A stretch of DNA of 64,000 nucleotides, taken from contig NZ_NKYE01000005.1 in the NCBI RefSeq assembly GCF_002262875.1, forward strand, positions 308,562 through 372,561. Reading direction: 5' to 3'. The DNA is from Amycolatopsis antarctica (GTDB taxonomy: Bacteria; Actinomycetota; Actinomycetes; Mycobacteriales; Pseudonocardiaceae). This document shows positions 36,295 through 45,000 of the stretch, piece after piece. The notes beneath the pieces are model-generated. The model searched no databases. It was given only the letters and a program-made list of their open reading frames with translations, and was not told the origin of the DNA. A program made the translations under genes and the position numbers. Numbering within the stretch: the stretch's first letter is position 1; the number at the start of each line of letters is the position of its first letter.

Positions 36295-36652
36295 CCGCGA
36301 GCGCGCGGAGCAGGGGTTCGCCACCGTGTGGTCGGCGATCGCGATCGCGGCCCTGCTGGTGGTGACAGCGGCGATGTTCTGGCTGGGTGCCGCCGTACTG
36401 GCCCGGCATCGGGCGACCTGGGCGGCGGACCTCGCCGCGCTCGCCGCGGCCGGGCGGGCGGACCTGGGCGTGACGGAGGCGTGTGCCCGAGCCACGGCGA
36501 TCAGCGATCGGATGGGTGCCAGGATCCGCGACTGCACCCTGCGGGAGTGGGACGCGCTCATCCGGGTCGAGGTCGACCTGCCGGGGCCGCTGGCCGGTCT
36601 CGGGCCGGCGACGGGACGCGCCCGCGCCGGGCCGGTGGACCGGCCACCGTGA
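36281..36652 (+). CDS. TadE/TadG-like small protein (Rv3654c-like)
   Basis: 123 residues. EQGFATVWSAIAIAALLVVTAAMFWLGAAVLARHRATWAADLAALAAA is the hydrophobic N-terminal helix of TadE/TadG-like proteins in which secretion-neighbourhood genes share an AADLAALAAA motif; two Cys follow in the extracytoplasmic part. The GTG at 36281 is preceded by GGAGGAGGGA. It overlaps the previous gene by 14 nt and ends the Tad operon. Confidence 0.8.
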   Translation: MSAADRERAEQGFATVWSAIAIAALLVVTAAMFWLGAAVLARHRATWAADLAALAAAGRADLGVTEACARATAISDRMGARIRDCTLREWDALIRVEVDLPGPLAGLGPATGRARAGPVDRPP

Positions 36653-37016
36653 CGGCTCTGCGGTTCGCCGAGCTGCCGCGCCGGACGGGCGAGCAGCGGT
36701 CGTCTGCATACGACGAACGGCAGAATTGCCCCTTGGCCTGGGCGTGCTCGGCAGTCCTCGGCCGGAAAGGCGATCTCGGCGTCCGGTTAGGGCCACCGTG
36801 AGGCACGAGATGCCCACTCGGCGCGACGACCGGTCCCCGGCGTTCACCCGCACTGGGCGGACCCACTCGTTCAACGTGTTGTAACTACCGGTTGTCGAGA
36901 GGGAACTACCGGCAACGTGCAGGTTGCCGTTTATTGGAATGTGACGCCAGCCACGCACGCCGAGTTCGGCGGAGGCGGACGGGTGGCACGAGAGTTCCAA
37001 GGAGGTCTGAGGAGCA
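36653..37016. other. Intergenic region with inverted repeat
   Basis: No supportable gene in 364 bp. GGCAAC-gtgcag-GTTGCC (36911-36928) is a perfect 6-bp inverted repeat and AACTACCGG occurs twice (36882 and 36904 areas). They lie about 100 bp before the prim-pol gene and may control it. Confidence 0.45.
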
Positions 37017-37655
37017 ATGTCAGAAATGGACTGGTCGGACGGCTGGCACGGCGCATTTCGCATCGAGTTGCGCGCCGCGGCCATCGGTCTCGCTTCGCGT
37101 GGCTGGCCGGTGTTTCCCGGCACCCGTCCGGCAGAACTGTCCGCTGGGAACGAGACCGAGTGGGCCGGCCCCGTTCCCGCTCATGACAACTGGCGCGAAC
37201 GTCTCGGTGCCCACCCGCAGCGGGTGGCCGCCTGGTGGACCGGCCAGCCGTTCAGCCTTCTGGTCGCCACTGGGATAGTCCTGGACGCCGTGGAGGTCGA
37301 CGACAAACTCGGCCGTCGCGCCGCGCGGCTCCTGCGCGCATCCGGGCAGCCGGCGCCGATCGTGGCAATGCCCAACGGTCGCTGGCTGTTCCTCACCACC
37401 GTGGCCGATCGTTTCCCGGCCGAACTCGCCGCGCACGAGAGCATCACCTGGCACGGCGACGGGAGCTGGGTTCCCTTGCCTCCCACGCCTTTTCCGCACG
37501 GTGTCGTGCACTGGCGCGTGAAGCCGGAAGTGTGGGGCTGGCGGCTGCCCGCCGCGGAGGCGATGCACGACGTACTGGTCCGTGCGCTCGCCGCCGATGT
37601 GGCCTCGGTCGAGGAAGCCGACCGGGCACACGCTCTCCAGGTCGCCGCGGCCTGA
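37017..37655 (+). CDS. Stand-alone prim-pol domain protein
   Basis: 212 residues. GLASRGWPVFPGTRP, WWTGQPFSLLVATGIVLDAVEVDDKLG and PNGRWLFLTTV fit the bifunctional DNA primase/polymerase N-terminal (AEP) family, where the Asp-x-Val-x-Asp segment provides metal ligands. It lacks any helicase domain and is not in a phage or plasmid context. Homologues are common in streptomycetes and Pseudonocardiales. It might act in repair or be catalytically reduced. GGAGG followed by a second GGAG precedes the ATG. It converges with the helicase gene. Confidence 0.8.
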   Translation: MSEMDWSDGWHGAFRIELRAAAIGLASRGWPVFPGTRPAELSAGNETEWAGPVPAHDNWRERLGAHPQRVAAWWTGQPFSLLVATGIVLDAVEVDDKLGRRAARLLRASGQPAPIVAMPNGRWLFLTTVADRFPAELAAHESITWHGDGSWVPLPPTPFPHGVVHWRVKPEVWGWRLPAAEAMHDVLVRALAADVASVEEADRAHALQVAAA

Positions 37656-37744
37656 GCCCCACGGCTTCCACCGTCCCTTCGCGGCCGGCTCCGGTCACGG
37701 CAGGATCGCGACGATGAAGTCGCGGCAGATCAACGACAACTGAA

Positions 37745-40201
37745 TCACGAACCACCGTGGTCACGCTCGATCTCGTGTTGATGACGCAAGGCCCCGAGCA
37801 CGATGTCGAGCACGACCACAGCCCCTGCCTTGTCCAGCGGTTCGTTGCCGTTCCCGCATTTCGGCGACTGAACGCAGGACGGGCAGCCCGTCGGGCACTC
37901 GCAGGAGACGATCGCCTCCCGCGTAGCGGCCAGCCACGGGACCAACGCGGCAAAGCCGCGGTCGGCGAATCCCGCGCCCCCGGGATGGCCGTCGTGCACG
38001 AACACCGTCGCCTCCCCGGTGTCACCGTGCAAGGCGGTAGAGACCCCGCCGATGTCCCACCGGTCGCACGTAGCGAACAGCGGTAGCAGGCCGATCGCCG
38101 CGTGCTCGGCGGCATGCAGGGCGCCGGGGATGCGCGCCGGAACCAGTCCGGCGCCCCCCGGCGTCCTGCGTGCGTTTCCAGTCTCCGGATCGCCGTTCCC
38201 TTCCCCGCCAACACGTTCCCCAGCAACACTTTCCGCGACGTCGACGGTGAGCCGCGACTCCTTCAGCAAGCTCTCGTCGATCGTGTACCAGACGGCGCGG
38301 GTGCGCAGTTCCTGAGCGGGGAGGTCCAGCGGAATCTGGTCGAGAATCTCTCCCGAGGGCAGCCGCCGCAAATACGCGACCACCTGCGAGGTGACCGCTA
38401 CCTCGCCGAGGAACACGCTCACACCGCCGAAGTCCCGCCGCTGCACGGTGTTCAGCACCGCGATATCCACCAGCTCCCTGGCCGAGGTGTTCCACTCCGG
38501 ATCCTCGGCGTGCACCATCGCCAGTCCCTCGGCGAGGTCGAGTTCGTCCACGACGTACGACGAACCCTGGTGAAGGTAGACGGCTCCGGGATGCACCGTC
38601 GCGCACGCCGAGCCGGGATCGACGGTACCCAGCAGCCGGGAGGAGTCCGCCTCCACCACGGCGATCTGCTCGGCGTCCGAGCCGCGGATACCCACCTCGT
38701 GCTGCGGCCGGTCGCGCGAGGTCCAGTACCAGCCACTCGACCGTCGCCGCAGAACCTTGTCCGCCACGAGGTACTCCAGCACGTCCCGCGCCGCCTGGCC
38801 ACCGAACATGTCGAGTTCCCCGCCGGTCAACGGGAGTTCCGCCGCCGCGCACACGAGTTGCGGCCCGAGTACGTACGGGTTCGCCGGATCCAGCACCGCG
38901 GTCTCCACCGGACGGTCCAGCAGTGCCGCCGGGTGGTGCACCAGGTACGTGTCCAGCGGATCGTCGCGGGCGATGAACACCACGAGCGCCTCTTCGCCGG
39001 AGCGCCCCGCGCGACCGGACTGCTGCCAGAACGAGGCCAGCGTGCCCGGATAGCCCGCCAGCACCACGGCGTCCAGCCCGGCGATGTCGACGCCCAGCTC
39101 CAGCGCGTTCGTGGTGGCCACGCCGAGCAGCCTGCCCGCCAGCAGGTCGCGCTCCAGCGCGCGCCGTTCCTCCGGCAGGAACCCGGCCCGGTAGGCGGCG
39201 ACCAGCGGCGGCAGCGAATCGTCCACTTCGGACAGAATGCGGCGTGCCGTCAGCGCGGTCAGCTCGGCGCCGCGCCGGGAGCGGACGAACGCGAGCGAGC
39301 GTGCGCCCTCGACCACGAGGTCGGCCAGAATCCGGGAGGCCTCCGCGCCCGCGGACCGCCGCACCGGCGCCCCGTTCTCCCCGGACATGTTCTCCATCAG
39401 CGGCGGCTCCCAGAGCACGACCGTGCGTGCGCCGCGCGGCGAGTGGTCGCGAGTGACCGCGGCACAGTCCACACCGGACAGTCGAAGGGCGAACTCGCCC
39501 GGATCTGCGGCGGTGGCCGAGGCGAGCACGAACACCGGCGAGGAGCCGTAGTGCGCCGCCACCCGCCGCAGCCGCCGCAGCAGCAGGGCGACGTGTGAGC
39601 CGAACACGCCCCGGTAGCTGTGGCACTCGTCGATCACGACGTAGGTGAGCTTGCGGAAGAACCGGGCCCAGCGCGAGTGGTTCGACAGAATTCCGCGATG
39701 CAGCATGTCCGGGTTGGTGAACAGCCAGCGCGCGTGCGCCCGCACCCAGTCGCGCTCGTCCATCGGGGTGTCGCCGTCGTACCCGGCCGCCCGCACATCC
39801 GGAACGCCCACAGAGGACACCGCGCGGAGCTGGTCGGCACCGAGTGCCTTCGTCGGCGACAGGTAGAGGGCACACGCCCGGGGGTCGGCGGCGAGCGAGG
39901 ACAGCACCGGCAACTGGTAGGCGAGTGACTTGCCCGAGGCCGTGCCGGTGGAGATCACCACATGCGCTCCGGACCACGCGAGCGAGGCAGCCTCCTCCTG
40001 GTGTGCCCACGGCCGTTCGACGCCGGCCGCGCGGATCGCGTCCACGACGGCGGATGGAGCCCAGTCCGGCCAGTCGGCGAAGCGGGCGGGCCGCGCGGGC
40101 AGCCCGGCCACGTGCGTCACCGGGCTGCGATCGTGCGGGATCCCCGCCGTCACGCGGCGCAGGAGTCGCTGCGCCGCCACGTTCTCCACGACGCCGTCCA
40201 C
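37745..40201 (-). CDS. DEAD/DEAH helicase with DUF1998/MZB domain (MrfA/Hrq1-like)
   Basis: About 818 residues. Walker A STGTASGKSLAYQ, the Q-like region PWAHQEEAA, the DECH box VVIDECHSYRG, the SAT-like VLASATAADP, and QQSGRAGRSGEEAL from RecA domain 2 are all present. The C-terminus has a Cys cluster (SCECPTGCPSCVQSPKCGNGNEPLDK) that binds zinc, the MZB domain of MrfA/Hrq1 repair helicases. The ortholog is Rv3649. The GTG at 40201 is preferred by comparison with that protein; the frame is open to a GTG at 40219. It probably repairs mitomycin-type adducts. Confidence 0.9.
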   Translation of the reverse strand: MDGVVENVAAQRLLRRVTAGIPHDRSPVTHVAGLPARPARFADWPDWAPSAVVDAIRAAGVERPWAHQEEAASLAWSGAHVVISTGTASGKSLAYQLPVLSSLAADPRACALYLSPTKALGADQLRAVSSVGVPDVRAAGYDGDTPMDERDWVRAHARWLFTNPDMLHRGILSNHSRWARFFRKLTYVVIDECHSYRGVFGSHVALLLRRLRRVAAHYGSSPVFVLASATAADPGEFALRLSGVDCAAVTRDHSPRGARTVVLWEPPLMENMSGENGAPVRRSAGAEASRILADLVVEGARSLAFVRSRRGAELTALTARRILSEVDDSLPPLVAAYRAGFLPEERRALERDLLAGRLLGVATTNALELGVDIAGLDAVVLAGYPGTLASFWQQSGRAGRSGEEALVVFIARDDPLDTYLVHHPAALLDRPVETAVLDPANPYVLGPQLVCAAAELPLTGGELDMFGGQAARDVLEYLVADKVLRRRSSGWYWTSRDRPQHEVGIRGSDAEQIAVVEADSSRLLGTVDPGSACATVHPGAVYLHQGSSYVVDELDLAEGLAMVHAEDPEWNTSARELVDIAVLNTVQRRDFGGVSVFLGEVAVTSQVVAYLRRLPSGEILDQIPLDLPAQELRTRAVWYTIDESLLKESRLTVDVAESVAGERVGGEGNGDPETGNARRTPGGAGLVPARIPGALHAAEHAAIGLLPLFATCDRWDIGGVSTALHGDTGEATVFVHDGHPGGAGFADRGFAALVPWLAATREAIVSCECPTGCPSCVQSPKCGNGNEPLDKAGAVVVLDIVLGALRHQHEIERDHGGS

Positions 40202-40284
40202 CCTTCGAGCCTCGCACACACCCGCGACGAAAACGGCCCGCGACCACCGCGCACGGCGGCCGTGAGTGCCCGCTAACCGTCATT

Positions 40285-40300
40285 CGTGACCGGAGTCACA
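40285..40300. promoter_or_regulatory. CRP/GlxR-type site between helicase and hppA
   Basis: CGTGACCGGAGTCACA has GTGA-N6-TCAC(A). It lies about 85 nt upstream of the helicase start and 155 nt upstream of hppA, so it could regulate either. Confidence 0.55.
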
Positions 40301-40370
40301 GACTTACGTTGAGTATCGGACCTAAGACGCCTTGCAAAGCGGGGCAGCAGTACCAATAGACTCCGCCAAT

Positions 40371-40385
40371 CCACAGCACCTGTGG
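40371..40385. promoter_or_regulatory. Inverted repeat upstream of hppA
   Basis: CCACAG-cac-CTGTGG, perfect 6-bp arms, 70 nt upstream of the hppA start. Possible operator; no regulator is linked. Confidence 0.4.
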
Positions 40386-40454
40386 CATAGATCCCATGTC
40401 AGATGTGACGCATTCTCGACCGTCGTCTGACACCGGCGATGTTCAGGAGGACGC

Positions 40455-42740
40455 ATGTCCCGGCAGTTCCTCGCGGACGGCTTAGAGCTGTCCGGAGGTG
40501 ATTACGGCATCGTTGCCGTGGTCGCCGTTATCGCGCTGGCAGCGCTTGTTGTCGGCTTTTTCCTGGTCAAGGAGGTCCTGGCGGCAGGCCAGGGCACCGA
40601 GAAGATGCAGGAGATCGCCAAGGCGGTGCAGGAAGGCGCGGCCGCGTATCTCAAACGGCAGCGCAACACCCTCGCCATCTTCGGCGTGGTCGTGTTCCTG
40701 CTGCTGTTCGCGCTGCCCGCGGAGGACATGAGCGAGCGCATCGGCCGCTCGATCTTCTTCCTCGTCGGTGCCGGATTCTCCTTCGGCATCGGGTATCTCG
40801 GCATGTGGCTCGCCACCCAGGCCAACCTCAGGGTGGCCGCCGCCTCGCGGGAGGACGGCGGACGCGAGAAGGCGATGCGCGTCGCCTTCCGTACCGGTGG
40901 TGCGGTCGGCATGGCCACCGTCGGCCTCGGTCTCTTCGGTGCGGCCGTCGTCGTCCTGGTCTACGCGGGCCAGGCACCCAAGGTGCTGGAGGGCTTCGGC
41001 TTCGGCGCGGCCCTGATCGCGATGTTCATGCGTGTCGGCGGCGGCATCTTCACCAAGGCCGCAGACGTCGGCGCCGACCTGGTCGGCAAGGTCGAGCAGG
41101 GCATCCCCGAGGACGATCCGCGCAACGCGGCCACCATCGCCGACAACGTCGGTGACAACGTCGGTGACTGTGCCGGTATGGCCGCGGACCTGTTCGAGTC
41201 CTACGCGGTGACCCTGGTCGCCGCGCTGATCCTGGGCAGCGTCGCGTTCGGCGTCGACGGCCTGCTGTTCCCACTGATCGTCCCGGCCATCGGCGTGATC
41301 ACCGCGATCATCGGTGTCTACATCACCAAGGCGAAGGTCGGCGAGAGCGGGCTGACCACGATCAACAAGGCCTTCTACATATCGGCCACGATCTCGGCCG
41401 TGCTGTGTGCCATCGCGGCGTTCGTCTTCCTGCCCGGCTCCTTCGGTGACTTCGGCGAGGAGTTCGCCGCCAGCACCGGCAACCCGGCCCTCATCGCGAC
41501 GGTCTCGGTGATCATCGGCATCGTGCTCGCCGGGATCATCCTCTGGCTCACCGGCTACTACACCGGCACCGAGTACGGCCCGGTGAAGGACGTCGGCAAG
41601 ACCTCGGAGACCGGTGCCGCCACGGTGATCCTCTCCGGTCTCTCGGTCGGTTTCGAGTCGGCCGTCTACACCGCGATCGTCATCGGTGGCGCCGTCTTCG
41701 GTGCCTACCTGATCGGCGGCATGGTCGCGCTGTTCGCGGTGGCGCTCGCCGGTACCGGCCTGCTCACCACGGTCGGCGTCATCGTCGCGATGGACACCTT
41801 CGGCCCGGTCTCCGACAACGCGCAGGGCATCGCCGAGATGTCCGGTGACGTGGACGAGAAGGCGGCTGGCATCCTCACCGAGCTGGACGCCGTCGGCAAC
41901 ACCACGAAGGCCATCACCAAGGGCATCGCGATCGCCACGGCGGTGCTCGCGGCGACCGCGCTGTTCGGTTCCTACCAGGACTCCATCGGCCAGGAACTGG
42001 CCCGCATCGGTGCCGCGGTGGGAGATTCGGACTCGTTCATCAACTCGATCGTCAGCCCGAACACCCTCGTCGGTGTGCTGCTCGGTGCGGCCGTCGTGTT
42101 CCTGTTCTCCGGTCTCGCGATCAACGCCGTGTCGCGCGCTGCCGGCGCGGTGGTCTACGAGGTGCGCCGTCAGTTCCGCGACATCCCGGGGATCATGGAG
42201 GGCACCACGCGGCCCGAGTACGGCCGGGTCGTCGACATCGTCACCCGTGACTCGCTGCGGGAACTCACCACGCCGGGCCTGCTCGCCGTCTTCGCGCCGA
42301 TCGCGGTCGGTTTCGGCCTCGGCACCGGTGCGCTCGCCGGTTACCTCGGTGGCGCGATCGCGACGGGCACGCTGATGGCGGTGTTCCTGGCGAACTCCGG
42401 TGGCGCCTGGGACAACGCGAAGAAGCTCGTCGAGGACGGCAACCACGGCGGCAAGGGATCGGACGCGCACGAGGCGACGATCATCGGTGACACCGTCGGT
42501 GACCCGTTCAAGGACACCGCGGGCCCGGCGATCAACCCGCTGATCAAGGTGATGAACCTGGTCTCGCTGCTGATCGCCCCCGCGGTCGTGCAGTTCTCGG
42601 TCGGCCCGGACGCCTCGCTCGGCCTGCGGGTCGCGATCGCGCTCGTCGCGGTCGCCGTCATCGTGGTGGCGATCGTGGTGTCGAAGCGCCGCGGTACGAC
42701 CATCGCGGACAGCCCGGCGGAGCAGACCACCTCCGCCTGA
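40455..42740 (+). CDS. hppA: Membrane-bound proton-translocating pyrophosphatase
   Basis: 761 residues with about sixteen membrane segments. It couples PPi hydrolysis to proton export. The PPi-binding motifs DVGADLVGKVEQGIPEDDPRN and NVGDNVGDCAGMAADLFESY, and the C-terminal GKGSDAHEATIIGDTVGDPFKDTAGPA are intact. GNTTKAITKG has Lys rather than Ala at the position that distinguishes K+-independent from K+-dependent enzymes, so this should be K+-independent. CAGGAGG precedes the ATG. Followed by a strong terminator. Mycobacterium tuberculosis lacks this gene at this place. Confidence 0.96.
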   Translation: MSRQFLADGLELSGGDYGIVAVVAVIALAALVVGFFLVKEVLAAGQGTEKMQEIAKAVQEGAAAYLKRQRNTLAIFGVVVFLLLFALPAEDMSERIGRSIFFLVGAGFSFGIGYLGMWLATQANLRVAAASREDGGREKAMRVAFRTGGAVGMATVGLGLFGAAVVVLVYAGQAPKVLEGFGFGAALIAMFMRVGGGIFTKAADVGADLVGKVEQGIPEDDPRNAATIADNVGDNVGDCAGMAADLFESYAVTLVAALILGSVAFGVDGLLFPLIVPAIGVITAIIGVYITKAKVGESGLTTINKAFYISATISAVLCAIAAFVFLPGSFGDFGEEFAASTGNPALIATVSVIIGIVLAGIILWLTGYYTGTEYGPVKDVGKTSETGAATVILSGLSVGFESAVYTAIVIGGAVFGAYLIGGMVALFAVALAGTGLLTTVGVIVAMDTFGPVSDNAQGIAEMSGDVDEKAAGILTELDAVGNTTKAITKGIAIATAVLAATALFGSYQDSIGQELARIGAAVGDSDSFINSIVSPNTLVGVLLGAAVVFLFSGLAINAVSRAAGAVVYEVRRQFRDIPGIMEGTTRPEYGRVVDIVTRDSLRELTTPGLLAVFAPIAVGFGLGTGALAGYLGGAIATGTLMAVFLANSGGAWDNAKKLVEDGNHGGKGSDAHEATIIGDTVGDPFKDTAGPAINPLIKVMNLVSLLIAPAVVQFSVGPDASLGLRVAIALVAVAVIVVAIVVSKRRGTTIADSPAEQTTSA

Positions 42741-42754
42741 CACGCAACACCGGA

Positions 42755-42792
42755 GCTCGGGCCCGTCACGCACTCGCGTGGCGGGCCCGAGC
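42755..42792 (+). terminator. Terminator of hppA
   Basis: GCTCGGGCCCGTCACGC and GCGTGGCGGGCCCGAGC arms, one mismatch, 4-nt loop. Confidence 0.85.
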
Positions 42793-42865
42793 CATGCCGG
42801 GCAGGCGGGTAGCGTCGGGCGGCGCACACCGAACCACATCGACTTCCGCAGTGAAGGAGCACGCA

Positions 42866-43480
42866 ATGAGGCGACGCCTCGGATTCGTCACCGCCACCGG
42901 CGCGTGCCTGGCGGTCGTGCTGGCCGGTTGTTCCGACGACCAGCCCGCCGCCCAAGCCCCGCCCGCCCCAGCGCCCGAGCAGTCCCCCTCCGCGCCCGCG
43001 AGCAGTTCCGCCGCCGAGGCCGGCGGTGACGATGCCGAGGTCTGGGTGAACGGCTTCTGCGGTGCCGTGGTGAACCTGGCGGACCTGAAGACCATGCAGG
43101 CACCGGACATCCAGCCGAACGACTTCGCGGGCAGCAAGGCCGCGCTGACCGACCTGCTGGGCGGTTTCGAGGGCTCGGTGACCAAGACACTGGACGGGCT
43201 GAACGCGCTCGGGCCCGCCCCGGAGCCCGCGGGCGACGACGCGAAACAGGCGCTGCTGGACGTCTTCACCCCGGTCAGGGATCAGGTGACCGACGCGAAG
43301 ACGAAGATCGACTCGGCCACCGAGCAGAACCCGCAGCCGATGATCGAGGCGGTCGGCGGCCTGCAGTCACTGAGCGGTTCGCTGACCAAGGCGCAGAACC
43401 CGATCGAGGGCATCAAGGGCTCGCCCGCCCTCAACGCCGCCGGGCAGAAGGCGCCGAACTGCCAGAAGCTCGCCAAGTAG
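42866..43480 (+). CDS. Secreted lipoprotein, paralogue 1
   Basis: 204 residues. The signal peptide ends in the lipobox LAVVLAGC, so Cys is lipidated and the protein is anchored on the outer face of the membrane. A Pro/Ala/Ser linker (25-55) precedes a helical domain starting WVNGFCGAVVNL and ending APNCQKLAK; two Cys may pair. It is paralogous to the next gene. AAGGAG precedes the ATG at 42866. The function is unknown. Confidence 0.8.
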   Translation: MRRRLGFVTATGACLAVVLAGCSDDQPAAQAPPAPAPEQSPSAPASSSAAEAGGDDAEVWVNGFCGAVVNLADLKTMQAPDIQPNDFAGSKAALTDLLGGFEGSVTKTLDGLNALGPAPEPAGDDAKQALLDVFTPVRDQVTDAKTKIDSATEQNPQPMIEAVGGLQSLSGSLTKAQNPIEGIKGSPALNAAGQKAPNCQKLAK

Positions 43481-43601
43481 CCACGTTCGCCATGGGACGC
43501 CGCCGTGAGTCCTGCCTCACCGCCGAACGCGGCGGCGTGCGAAACCGCTGCCGGTCGGTACGGTCGAGGGGGTTTGTCCACGGCGCGTCAGGAGGTTCAC
43601 G

Positions 43602-44225
43602 GTGCGGCCGCGTAGTACCGGAGTCGCAGTGATGGCGATCGGCGCCGTCGTGTCGATCAGCGCCTGCGGGCAGCAGAGCGCCATGTCGCCCGCCGCCCAG
43701 CCGCCACCGGCGGGCGGTCCGGGGATCACGGCGGACGAGGCGGTTCGCCAGGACGAGACGACGAGGTGGGCCTCCGGGTACTGCACGACCGTCGGCGGCC
43801 TGGTGCAGACGCTGACGACGATGCCGGCCGTGGACCCGTCGAGCCCGGAGAGTGCCGCGCGGACCTCCAGCGAACTGCTGGCGGTGATGATCGGTGGGCT
43901 GGACCGCACCATCGACGGGCTGGGCGAGCTCGGCCCGGCACCCGGCCAGGAGGGCGACCTCGCCCGGCAGAACGTCAGCGCCGACCTCACCAGGATCCGC
44001 GAACGGGCGGTGGCCACCAAGGCGGACGTGGACGAGACGCCGCCGAGCAGCGAGGACGGCCGGGAGGCGATCGGGGCGGTGAAGCTGCCGCTGGACGCGC
44101 TGGCCGGGCTTCGGTTGCTGAAGGGCTTCGACGCGACGCCCGCGCTGGACACCGCGACCCGTCGCGCACCGTCCTGCGCCGACCTCGCGAAGCGGGACCC
44201 GGCGGCCGAGCCGCCACCGCGCTGA
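43602..44225 (+). CDS. Secreted lipoprotein, paralogue 2
   Basis: 207 residues. The signal peptide ends in VVSISAC, a lipobox with Ala at -1. The mature helical domain (WASGYCTTVGGLVQTL ... RRAPSCADLAK) matches the preceding lipoprotein over its full length, including the two Cys and LxGLGELGPAP / LNALGPAP. The GTG at 43602 has GGAGG 10 nt upstream. A 121-nt gap separates the pair, which probably arose by tandem duplication. The function is unknown; both look like small structural or binding lipoproteins. Confidence 0.78.
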   Translation: MRPRSTGVAVMAIGAVVSISACGQQSAMSPAAQPPPAGGPGITADEAVRQDETTRWASGYCTTVGGLVQTLTTMPAVDPSSPESAARTSSELLAVMIGGLDRTIDGLGELGPAPGQEGDLARQNVSADLTRIRERAVATKADVDETPPSSEDGREAIGAVKLPLDALAGLRLLKGFDATPALDTATRRAPSCADLAKRDPAAEPPPR

Positions 44226-44294
44226 CGCACCCCGCCTGCCTGCCCGCCCCCGGACCGACCGGTGCGGTGGGGAGACAGCATCGAACGTGTGTTC

Positions 44295-44300
44295 TACGCT
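44295..44300 (+). promoter_or_regulatory. -10 element of leaderless gene
   Basis: TACGCT, 6 nt, then the GTG at 44307. Confidence 0.6.
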
Positions 44301-44306
44301 ACTCCG

Positions 44307-44993
44307 GTGGATCAGATCTCCATGTTCTCCGCAGAGGCGAGCGGCCCAGCGGTCGAGGACCTGGCCGGCGTGCTGTGCGGGCCGGGCCGGATCGTCAGCT
44401 TCGCGCGCACGACCGCGCGGCTGTCGGTGCTGGTCGAGCAACGTTCGCGGGCTCGTGCGCTGGCGGCCGAGTACCGCCGTAGACGGGTGCATGCCGAGGT
44501 GATGAGCACCGAGTGCGGACGTTTCCTGGTGCGGACCGCGTTCCGCGCCGATCTGATCTCGCTCGCGGAGAAGTGGAGCGACGCCTCCGGCAAGACCGTG
44601 CCGGGGGGATTCCGGCTCGACGGGGCCGCGTTGCGCCTCTGGGCGCTCGCCGCGGGTGTGCCCGCCGAGACCGGTTACCTGCTGCCGTTCGACCCCGGCG
44701 CCCCGTGGACGCACGAACCGCTCGCCGCCGCGGTGGACGCGCTGGGGCTCGCGGGCAGGGTGCTGACCGAACGCGCGGGCGGTCCGGGCGTGTGCGTCCG
44801 GGGGCGGCGCAGGCTGGAGCAGCTCGCCGAACTGCTCGGCAGCTCGCCAGGGGGCGTGACGGAGTTGTGGCCGTGCCCGCCGCCGAGTGCGGCCCGAGCC
44901 GAACGGCCGGCCGTCGCGCCCAACCCGGCCCCGGGCGGCACGGACGGCAGAGAACTCGGCGGCGAAGGGCAGCTCGACCTGCTCTCCGCCTGA
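44307..44993 (+). CDS. Unrecognised protein with faint WhiA-like repeats
   Basis: 228 residues, soluble. Residues 10-90 (VLCGPGRIVSFARTTARLSVLVEQRSRARALAAEYRR) and a second block ending GRVLTERAGGPGVCVRGRRRLEQLAELLG recall the paired LAGLIDADG-like halves of WhiA-type proteins, but the resemblance is weak. The C-terminus is disordered and ends GQLDLLSA. The GTG start is fixed by a leaderless promoter; a longer frame from an ATG at 44262 would include the promoter and is less likely. The neighbours are lipoproteins and a protease; the function is unknown. Confidence 0.65.
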   Translation: MDQISMFSAEASGPAVEDLAGVLCGPGRIVSFARTTARLSVLVEQRSRARALAAEYRRRRVHAEVMSTECGRFLVRTAFRADLISLAEKWSDASGKTVPGGFRLDGAALRLWALAAGVPAETGYLLPFDPGAPWTHEPLAAAVDALGLAGRVLTERAGGPGVCVRGRRRLEQLAELLGSSPGGVTELWPCPPPSAARAERPAVAPNPAPGGTDGRELGGEGQLDLLSA

Positions 44994-45000
44994 GCGCCGG

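Noticed and set aside
40482..42866. Antisense reading frame of about 790 codons opposite hppA
   Set aside because: Highly biased product rich in Asp/Arg/Gly with no family motif; shadow of hppA.
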